Both the position numbers and the translations under genes were made by a program. Below are positions 53,201 through 58,621 of a stretch of 58,621 bases of DNA, piece after piece. This DNA is from JBEBSD01 sp040394475 (GTDB lineage Bacteria > Bacteroidota > Bacteroidia > Cytophagales > Spirosomataceae): positions 1 through 58,621 of the forward strand of contig JBEBSD010000037.1 in assembly GCA_040394475.1 (NCBI GenBank), read 5' to 3'. The notes under the pieces are model-generated. The model had not been told where the DNA came from and did not search any database. It saw nothing but the letters and a program-made list of their open reading frames with translations. Each line of letters begins with the position of its first letter. Positions within the stretch are counted from its first letter, which is position 1.

Positions 53201-53670
53201 ATTACAAGAATTTTTCATTATCAGTGTTTTTAAACTTTTCCACCGGAAACCAACTGTACAATACCGCCCGGAACCTTTTTTCCCGCGCCGTACCTTTTGT
53301 TCAGAATTTTGCGGAAGTAAACGATTTCTGGACGCGCGACAACCCTTCCAACAATGTCCCGCGCCCGTCGCAGGGAGGGAATACGACCACGCTCGCCACC
53401 ATGGTATCAACGCGTTTTCTGGAGAACGCGGATTTTCTGCGGGTAAAGAACGTAAGCTTGTCGTACCGGCTTCCGAACGGAATTTTCCAGGGAAAAGTTT
53501 TCCAGGCAGCGGAAGTGACCTTGTCCGGAACCAACCTGTTTACATTCACCAACTACCAGGGGCTGGATCCCGAAGCGTCGAGCAGGGCCAGTCTGCTCTC
53601 GGCCGGTATTGATTACACGCCCTATCCCCTTACCAAACTGGTTTCTGTCGGTATCAAAGCTGATTTTTAA
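50287..53670 (+). CDS. SusC/RagA-family TonB-dependent transporter with STN signalling domain
   Basis: The start at the ATG at 50287 (MKKEFIVHQYLL, 1127 residues) gives the signal peptide; the frame is open back to a TTG at 50191. Residues about 47-115 are the STN domain (VTLTANEWELKKVLQHIEKQ, VLEGLLAPLNIDYEVSGKMI) that contacts FecR. A CarboxypepD_reg-like domain follows (ITGTVKDESGEVLPGVTVLV, LIFSFVGYLTQEAL). The plug starts at EEVVVVGYGTQKKSDLTGA with DIASIDILKDASATAIYGAR. The barrel runs to the end, VSVGIKADF. This transporter both imports ligand and starts the FecR/sigma signal encoded upstream. SusD follows 11 bp downstream. Confidence 0.96.
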   Translation: MKKEFIVHQYLLTIVRSGYFPLLLILAALGSATATDSRAQNDLSGKVTLTANEWELKKVLQHIEKQTDFQFVFSSGVIDAKRRVSYRINGEPLGKVLEGLLAPLNIDYEVSGKMIILSRKESPTGLADPPVPFVPALQRITGTVKDESGEVLPGVTVLVKGTQQGTTTDQNGGFELEIPDESSVLIFSFVGYLTQEALAGNRTHLEILLLTDTKALEEVVVVGYGTQKKSDLTGAISSVSEEKLQSRPVTGFNDALQGRAGGVQVRQSGGDLSGNFTIAIRGVGSVTGSSQPLIVVDGVPLFSANFSTINPKDIASIDILKDASATAIYGARAANGVVIITTRQGKSGHVKFTFHTDLGIEQITKKYDLMTTEEQRRLFVEGFTNANRDISVYDDPAHPAWQVNTDWQQLGTRTGFRQNYNLGFSGGSETTQFSGSVAYLDREGVLVNTDLKSWSLRLNLQSKVKEWLKITSSLSASYQKQNYQNNDNWGSVGYRSLVHQHSYTLPYDENGNLTAINTTAAPFFGSNDNPLIDLLLPTRKNNVARVLGNVKLDFLLTQDLTLTTSLGADMVNGGDYTYLPVYAIGLFNRPEGTVTEQSMQQLNWVSDVFLTYNKSIGKHTLGMLGGLSAQQFHNKNHSVTGRGTIDNALNQLSNQTGFIATGSEVVPGLASGFLRFNYGYAGKYLLTATIRRDGSSRFGPENKFGTFPSASVAWRISEEEFMRDSGALHDLKLRASYGLTGNQDIGNFAFITRAMAAPYVFGNTVTVGNASQNIGNPHLQWETSEQMDIGVDFAVLGGKISGTIDYYLKNSRDLLVSTPIPLTSGVNEDPILNIGSLRNSGVEFSVFSRNINRNSFTWTTDFNITYNRNKVLNIGTNSIGNPLSIPGELIPLSNQPANLTRAGHPVGAFYMYEFAGIWQTGEEEAAQKWSAAEPGDPRYTDLNGNGLFDEGDKMYVGNPHPLFFGGMDNTIHYKNFSLSVFLNFSTGNQLYNTARNLFSRAVPFVQNFAEVNDFWTRDNPSNNVPRPSQGGNTTTLATMVSTRFLENADFLRVKNVSLSYRLPNGIFQGKVFQAAEVTLSGTNLFTFTNYQGLDPEASSRASLLSAGIDYTPYPLTKLVSVGIKADF

Positions 53671-53681
53671 AAGTTCCTATC

Positions 53682-55172
53682 ATGAAAAAAAGTCTTATAA
53701 TTTTATGGAGCACGCTCTTGCTCACCGGCTGCGATACGTTGCTCTCCCCCGAACCCAAAGGGCAAATCGCCCTGGATGACCTGCTTGCCACCGAAAGCGG
53801 AATTATCACCGCTGTGAATGGCGTCTACGAACCGTTACACGGGATATACCGGTCGGATCTGATCCGGCTGACGGAACTGGGCAGTGACGACGGGTGGATA
53901 TGGCGCAAAGAGGTAGAGCCGGATATCTTTATCATAGATGAGACCTATGGCGGTATACAGAACCTATGGAGCGCCCACTACACCGGGATTACCCGCGCCA
54001 ATACCGTATTGAACAGAATCGGAAAGCTGGAAGAGTTTTCCAGCGAATCACTGAAAAAGTCGTTGACCGGTCAGGCGCAATTCCTCCGGGCATTCTATTA
54101 CTTCAACCTGGTACGCATCTATGGCGGTGTTCCGATGATCGTGGACGAGATTACGTCCAGGGAAGACTCCGAGAAGCCCCGGGGAACGATACAGGAGGCT
54201 TATGATCAGATCAAAAGTGATCTGGCCGAAGCCGTGGCGTTGCTTCCCGACAGCCACCAGGGCGGACCTGCCGGTCAGTCTGGTATGGTGACCTCCCGAT
54301 CGGCAAAAGCGCTTCTGGCGCTGGTGCACCTTGAGCTGGAAGAATGGGAGGAGGTAGTACATTCGTCTAATGACCTGATACCCATCGGCCGGCTTCAGGC
54401 GAGCTATGCGGATAACTTCAATGGCACCCAGGAAAACGGGCTTCATTCTTTTTTCGAAGTGCAATACGGCGGGGTTTCAGCAGCAACCACGACCCAGCTG
54501 AGCAATACGTACGCGCCACCGGATTACGGCGGGCTGGCGGCCGTGATGCCTACAGACGAGAGACTGGAGGGCAAAGGAGGCAGCCTGTCGTCCGGGAATG
54601 GCTTCATGCAGGCGTTTGAACCGGGCGACCAACGGAAGGCGGTGATTGTGGCGGACTACGGCCTGCCCAATTTTATAGATCCTTCCAAGCCGGACGGAAG
54701 CCTTCTCTTTGTCAACAAGTATTATAATACTCGGGATGCCCGGGGACTCAGTACCTGGAATTATCCCCTGATCCGGTTTGCGGAGATACTACTGGCCCGT
54801 GCAGAAGCGTTGAACGAAGCGGGATATGCGTCCAATGGCGAAGCATTCGAGCTCCTGAACCAGATCCGGACCAATGCCGGTCTCGCGCCGTACAGCGCAA
54901 GTGCACTACCGGATCAGGCAAGCTTCCGGGAAGCGCTGAGAAAAGAACGCCGTATCGAGCTGTCGTTCGAGGCCAAGCGCTATTTCGACCTGAACCGCTG
55001 GGGTATTCTGGAAGAGTCGATCCAGATACAAATGGATCTGCTGGGACTGTCATTTCCCAAAAACCGGATAATCGTGCATCCGATCACCGGGAAAAAGTAC
55101 TATCTCTATCCGCTGCCATCCATCGAATTTGTTAACAACGCCAACCTTGGAGAGCAGAATGCCGGCTATTGA
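53682..55172 (+). CDS. SusD/RagB-family surface glycan-binding lipoprotein
   Basis: 496 residues with a lipoprotein signal ending LLLTGC (C17). SusD landmarks are LLSPEPKGQIALDDL, TGQAQFLRAFYYFNLVRIYG in the TPR part, SRSAKALLALVHLEL, LIRFAEILLARAEALNEAG and RRIELSFEAKRYFDLNRWG. It pairs with the STN-SusC encoded 11 bp upstream and should cap its pore. Its last 14 bases overlap the start of the next sulfatase gene, so their translation is probably coupled. Confidence 0.95.
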   Translation: MKKSLIILWSTLLLTGCDTLLSPEPKGQIALDDLLATESGIITAVNGVYEPLHGIYRSDLIRLTELGSDDGWIWRKEVEPDIFIIDETYGGIQNLWSAHYTGITRANTVLNRIGKLEEFSSESLKKSLTGQAQFLRAFYYFNLVRIYGGVPMIVDEITSREDSEKPRGTIQEAYDQIKSDLAEAVALLPDSHQGGPAGQSGMVTSRSAKALLALVHLELEEWEEVVHSSNDLIPIGRLQASYADNFNGTQENGLHSFFEVQYGGVSAATTTQLSNTYAPPDYGGLAAVMPTDERLEGKGGSLSSGNGFMQAFEPGDQRKAVIVADYGLPNFIDPSKPDGSLLFVNKYYNTRDARGLSTWNYPLIRFAEILLARAEALNEAGYASNGEAFELLNQIRTNAGLAPYSASALPDQASFREALRKERRIELSFEAKRYFDLNRWGILEESIQIQMDLLGLSFPKNRIIVHPITGKKYYLYPLPSIEFVNNANLGEQNAGY

Positions 55173-56511
55173 GCAAAAAGAAACGATCAAAGGCCGGTTT
55201 TTCCGAAGCGCCGGCCTGGCTGTCATGGCGGCCGCCTGCCTGTTTTCGTGCCGGAAAGAACCCGGCAAGGAGCTGCCCAATATTGTGGTGATCGTCGCGG
55301 ATGACCTGGGTTACGGCGACCTCGGATGCTATGGGAACGGAGATATCCGGACACCGAACATCGACAGCCTGGCTGCCGCCGGTATCAGGTTCACGGACTT
55401 CCATAGCAACGGAGTCGTGTGCAGTCCCACCAGGGCGGCGCTGATGACCGGAAAGTATCCGCAGGAATGCGGTATTTCAGGAGTCATCACGGCCAAAGAT
55501 CACCGGAACGTCGGCCTGGATACCGCGGAAGTCCTTATTCCGGAATACCTGAAAAGGTATGGCTATGCCACCGGGATAATGGGCAAATGGCATTTGGGCT
55601 ACGACACCGTTTATTCGCCGGTTGTGCAGGGGTTCGATATTTTCAAAGGTTATACCAGCGGCAATGTGGACTATATCTCGCATTTCGACCAGGAGAATTA
55701 TTACGACTGGTGGCGGGACAAACGTCATTCAACACAGGAAGGCTATCTGACAGACCTGATCACTTCCGCCGCCCTGGCCTTCATCGAGCAACATAAAGAG
55801 CAGCCGTTTTTTCTTTATGTTGCGCATGGCGCCCCGCACTCCCCCTACCAGAACCGGAGCAGCCCGCCCATCCGGGACGGGAAAACAACCCTCGCTGACA
55901 TTACGGAAGATACCGTACGGAAGAAGGAACTTTACAGGGAGATGATCGAAATCATGGATGCAGGGGTAGGCGCTATCCTGCAATCGCTGCAGCGGCACCG
56001 GCTTGCGGAAAATACGCTGGTTTTGTTCCTGTCCGACAATGGCGCCACCCGGATAGGGTCCAATGCCCCGTTTAAAGGTTATAAGGGCCAGGTCTGGGAA
56101 GGCGGGCACCGGGTTCCTGCCATTGTCAACTGGAAAGGCGTCACAGCCCCCGGGGTTTCTGACGAACTGGTCACCACCATGGATGTATTTCCCACAATAG
56201 CCGATCTGGTCGGCGGAGGCAAAGGGAGTCCGCCCCGGTTCAGCGGCAGGAGTTTTCGGGAGCTGCTTACCGGGAAGCCGCATAAAACGGGGGACCGTGC
56301 CGTATTCTGGAGTTTCCGCGATGCAGCCGCCGTACGGGAAGGTCAATGGAAGCTTGTGAAGCAACAAAACAGCTATTATCTCTTTGATCTCAACGCCGAT
56401 CCGGCGGAATCCAGGGATATTTCAGCTGAAAACCCCGGAAAAAACAGGGAATTGTTACAAATGTTGAACGAATGGCTCGGACAGGTAGCTGCCTTTCCGC
56501 AAAAGTCTTAA
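55159..56511 (+). CDS. S1-type sulfatase, predicted lipoprotein
   Basis: I chose the ATG at 55159, which overlaps the SusD gene by 14 bp; the longer TTG start at 55129 is less likely. 450 residues. AAACLFSC at residues 24-31 is a lipobox (C31), so this sulfatase is probably lipid-anchored. D48-D49 in VIVADDLGYGDLGCYG bind the metal, C88-S-P-T-R92 is the formylglycine site, K143 and H145 lie in GKWHLG, and D293-N294 in FLSDNGA. The C-terminus is short (LFDLNADPAESRDISAENP). It acts on sulfate esters of the glycan captured by the SusCD pair encoded upstream. Confidence 0.94.
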   Translation: MPAIEQKETIKGRFFRSAGLAVMAAACLFSCRKEPGKELPNIVVIVADDLGYGDLGCYGNGDIRTPNIDSLAAAGIRFTDFHSNGVVCSPTRAALMTGKYPQECGISGVITAKDHRNVGLDTAEVLIPEYLKRYGYATGIMGKWHLGYDTVYSPVVQGFDIFKGYTSGNVDYISHFDQENYYDWWRDKRHSTQEGYLTDLITSAALAFIEQHKEQPFFLYVAHGAPHSPYQNRSSPPIRDGKTTLADITEDTVRKKELYREMIEIMDAGVGAILQSLQRHRLAENTLVLFLSDNGATRIGSNAPFKGYKGQVWEGGHRVPAIVNWKGVTAPGVSDELVTTMDVFPTIADLVGGGKGSPPRFSGRSFRELLTGKPHKTGDRAVFWSFRDAAAVREGQWKLVKQQNSYYLFDLNADPAESRDISAENPGKNRELLQMLNEWLGQVAAFPQKS

Positions 56512-56529
56512 TCACGGATTCTTACTAAA

Positions 56530-58086
56530 ATGACATTTATGAAAATTGGCAGAATAGCAGGAAGTATCGGTTTGATGCTGCTCACTCAGATCGCTTTCGG
56601 ACAAGGTCCCGACACTCCGAATATCATCTATATTCTCGCGGACGATCTGGGATATGGCGATATTTCAGCGTTCAATCCGGCGTCGAAGATCCGGACACCG
56701 AATATCGATGCGTTGGCGGGAACGGGCATGAAATTCACCGATGCACACACCAGCTCTTCAGTATGCACCCCCACCCGTTACAGCATCCTTACGGGCAGGT
56801 ATAACTGGAGGTCACCGTTAAAACGGTCTGTTCTCAGCGGATTTTCGGAAGCCCTCATCCCGACTGACCGGCTGACGGTCGCATCGCTGCTGCAACAAAA
56901 AGGCTACCGCACCGGCTTCGTAGGGAAATGGCACCTTGGGTGGAACTGGCAGTTCCGGTCTGATGTACAGAACCTGGATAACCTGGCTGTCCACCCCGGG
57001 GTGGACTATTCGAAGCCGGTCAAAAACGGGCCGAAGGCGCTTGGATTCGCCTATTCCTACGGCATTGCAGGGTCGCTGGACATGGCGCCGTATGTCTACG
57101 TGGAAAACGGGAAAGCTACTGCTATCCCGACAGACACGACGGTGAGTGTAGAGGACAAAGGATTTTGGAGAAAAGGGCTGACAGGGGGTGATTTCACGCA
57201 TGCCAATGTAATCAACCACTTTCAGGAGAAATCGTTGGCATTCATCAGAGAAAGCGCCGACAGCAAGGAACCGTTTTTTTTATATTACGCGCTGACAGCG
57301 CCGCATACACCTATCTTGCCGGGATCAGGCTTTATGGGTAAAAGTAATACCAATTTTTACGGCGACTTCGTATTGCAGGTCGATGCCCTGATCGGCGAAA
57401 TCCACCGGTTGCTAAAGGAGAAAGGGATCGAAGACAACACCCTGGTGATCTTCACCAGCGACAACGGCTGTTCGCCCAAGGCAAATTTCGCGGAGCTGGA
57501 AAAAGTGGGACACCATCCAAGCTATATCTATCGCGGCCACAAAGCAGACATTTATGAAGGAGGACACAGGGTACCGTTTATCGTTCACTGGCCCCGTAAA
57601 ATTCCCACGCAAAAGGTCACCGGCGAAACTATCTGTACGACAGACTTTTTTGCTACCGTTGCCGCTATTGTGGGCTATAAAATACCTGACAACGCCGGCG
57701 AGGACAGTTTCAGCTTCCTGGATATTCTGGAGAACAAGCACCGGACCAGCCCCGTGCGCGAAGCCACCGTGCACCATTCCATAGAGGGGCGCTTCGCTAT
57801 CAGGCAGGGCCCGTGGAAGCTGATACTGTGGCCCGGATCCGGAGGCTGGAGCGCCCCCAGGGAGGCCTCTGAACTGAAAGGGTTACCTCCCTATCAGCTG
57901 TACGAACTGGATAAGGACCCGGAAGAGCGGCAAAATCTTTACAGCGCCTACCCGGAAAAGGTAGCGTCCCTGAAAAAACTGCTCAAAGCCTATATTGACC
58001 GCGGCCGGAGCACGCCCGGAGAACCCCAGCGCAACGACCCGGCCGATAACTGGCCCGGGCTGGAGTGGATGCAGGCAGAGCCTTGA
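56530..58086 (+). CDS. Secreted S1-type sulfatase
   Basis: 518 residues; the ATG at 56530 or the one at 56539 (MKIGRIAG) both give a signal peptide ending LTQIAFGQ. Active-site residues are D38-D39 in YILADDLGYGDISAF, the C79-T-P-T-R83 formylglycine signature, K133 and H135 in GKWHLGW, and D311-N312 in FTSDNGCSP. Differences from the preceding sulfatase in the signature (CTPTR against CSPTR) and in the insert after the active site (RYNWRSPLKRSV) suggest a different sulfate position or sugar. It is last in the ECF-FecR-SusCD operon, 18 bp after the preceding gene. Confidence 0.94.
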   Translation: MTFMKIGRIAGSIGLMLLTQIAFGQGPDTPNIIYILADDLGYGDISAFNPASKIRTPNIDALAGTGMKFTDAHTSSSVCTPTRYSILTGRYNWRSPLKRSVLSGFSEALIPTDRLTVASLLQQKGYRTGFVGKWHLGWNWQFRSDVQNLDNLAVHPGVDYSKPVKNGPKALGFAYSYGIAGSLDMAPYVYVENGKATAIPTDTTVSVEDKGFWRKGLTGGDFTHANVINHFQEKSLAFIRESADSKEPFFLYYALTAPHTPILPGSGFMGKSNTNFYGDFVLQVDALIGEIHRLLKEKGIEDNTLVIFTSDNGCSPKANFAELEKVGHHPSYIYRGHKADIYEGGHRVPFIVHWPRKIPTQKVTGETICTTDFFATVAAIVGYKIPDNAGEDSFSFLDILENKHRTSPVREATVHHSIEGRFAIRQGPWKLILWPGSGGWSAPREASELKGLPPYQLYELDKDPEERQNLYSAYPEKVASLKKLLKAYIDRGRSTPGEPQRNDPADNWPGLEWMQAEP

Positions 58087-58203
58087 CAAAAAAGACTATA
58101 TTGCAGCAGCAATTATAAACTGCCGGAATCCGGGACAACCGGGAACCAGCCCGATCGTTAAAAAGTACCGGCAGTGCATCCGGATCGTATATGCTTTTCC
58201 CCG

Positions 58204-58608
58204 ATGCTGATCGTTATGAACAAGATGGTTAAAAGTCGGGTACGAAAAATAGGCAAAACCGGGGTTGCCTTATGGTATCTGTATCAACAGCTGTGTATAG
58301 TTACACTCTGCATTTCATTCTTCTTGTGGGTGCTGGCAGAATACCCCCTTTTTCAATCCGCCGGTTTTCAATTATTCCTGGTTTATTTTCTTTGGATAAA
58401 AACGATATGTCAGCTTGTAATATGGTACCTGTTTCGTAGCTATACTAAAAAGAAATCAGCTGTCGGCTATCAGCTATCAGCAAATACGATGGGTGGATGG
58501 GTGAGCAGAGTCGAACCCAGGAGTCGAACCCAGGAAGCTGAGCCCACAGCCATCAGCTGTCGGCTATCGGCTATCAGCTATCAGCAAATACGATGGGTGG
58601 ATGGGTGA
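58204..58608 (+). CDS. Small membrane protein whose reading frame runs into repeat DNA
   Basis: From the ATG at 58204 (134 residues; an ATG at 58216 is an alternative) the first ~85 residues look genuine: a basic N-terminus (MVKSRVRKIGKTGV), then two membrane segments around QLCIVTLCISFFLWVLAEY and FQLFLVYFLWIKTICQLVIW, ending YLFRSYTKKKS. From about 58455 the frame is translated from heptamer and 53-bp repeats (SAVGYQLSANTMGGW onward), so the last 50 residues are probably not ancestral. Either the original stop was lost when the repeat expanded or inserted, or the protein really ends in repeat-encoded sequence. The family and function are not recognised. Confidence 0.6.
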   Translation: MLIVMNKMVKSRVRKIGKTGVALWYLYQQLCIVTLCISFFLWVLAEYPLFQSAGFQLFLVYFLWIKTICQLVIWYLFRSYTKKKSAVGYQLSANTMGGWVSRVEPRSRTQEAEPTAISCRLSAISYQQIRWVDG

Positions 58609-58621
58609 GCAGAGTCGAACC
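58455..58621. repeat. Heptamer, 13-mer and 53-bp direct repeats at the window edge
   Basis: A 53-bp block at 58465-58517 recurs exactly at 58569-58621 (offset 104) and is cut by the window end. Just before it, the heptamer RGCTATC is repeated in tandem: two units in the first copy, three in the second. Between the blocks AGTCGAACCCAGG is repeated in tandem (58509-58521 and 58522-58534). The reverse complement, CCTGGGTTCGACT, resembles the T-arm of a tRNA, but no tRNA gene can be folded in the visible part. Confidence 0.9.

Noticed and set aside
58509..58534. tRNA gene at the right edge
   Set aside because: Only a T-arm-like 13-mer is present, twice in tandem; no acceptor, D-arm or anticodon arm can be assembled.
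58455..58621. CRISPR array
   Set aside because: Repeat units are of unequal size, nested and partly tandem, with no regular spacers and no cas genes in the window.

Overview
The window is chromosomal DNA of a Bacteroidota bacterium, probably Cytophagales or Chitinophagales; the genus cannot be fixed from sequence alone. The case rests on two SusC/SusD pairs, ECF sigma and FecR genes, many secreted proteins ending in a type IX secretion (T9SS) sorting domain, GEVED-repeat and right-handed beta-helix proteins, TAnnTTTG-like promoter boxes and the absence of clear Shine-Dalgarno sites.

Layout. (1) 1-5.4 kb is an AT-rich, decayed accessory stretch. It holds a truncated AlbA_2-type gene, an orphan PD-(D/E)xK-like nuclease, a wrecked IS1595/ISXO2-type transposase, a lipoprotein gene broken by one stop, a wrecked subtilisin-family protease and one intact small outer-membrane beta-barrel gene. 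Two copies of a terminator-like dispersed element lie here. (2) 5.4-33.3 kb is GC-richer and dominated by giant secreted proteins: a beta-helix protein with 78-bp coding repeats, a 3812-residue GEVED/RCC1/SdrD-like protein, a histidine kinase and LuxR-type response regulator pair, a lectin-domain protein and a double beta-helix protein. (3) 33.9-41.0 kb is a first SusC/SusD/sulfatase locus beside an ECF sigma gene with no FecR. (4) 41.2-47.9 kb has a T9SS beta-helix protein with an N-terminal domain about 49% identical to eukaryotic ubiquitin, followed by a convergent two-gene unit encoding a T9SS protein and a YadA-head/S74 adhesin. (5) 48.4-58.1 kb is a complete ECF sigma, FecR, STN-SusC, SusD, sulfatase, sulfatase operon. 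(6) The right edge has a small membrane protein running into heptamer and 53-bp repeats.

How it fits together. The two Sus loci with three S1-type sulfatases suggest uptake and desulfation of sulfated glycans, with no glycosidase or lyase in view. The second locus has the full trans-envelope signalling chain (STN domain on SusC, FecR, sigma); the first lacks both STN and FecR. The remaining T9SS cargo looks like surface adhesion or matrix material. The most striking single item is the ubiquitin-like domain at 41363-41584; next are the 780-bp tandem duplication at 17381-18940, where copies differ only at six synonymous sites, and a shared, to me unnamed, module preceding the sorting domain in three proteins.
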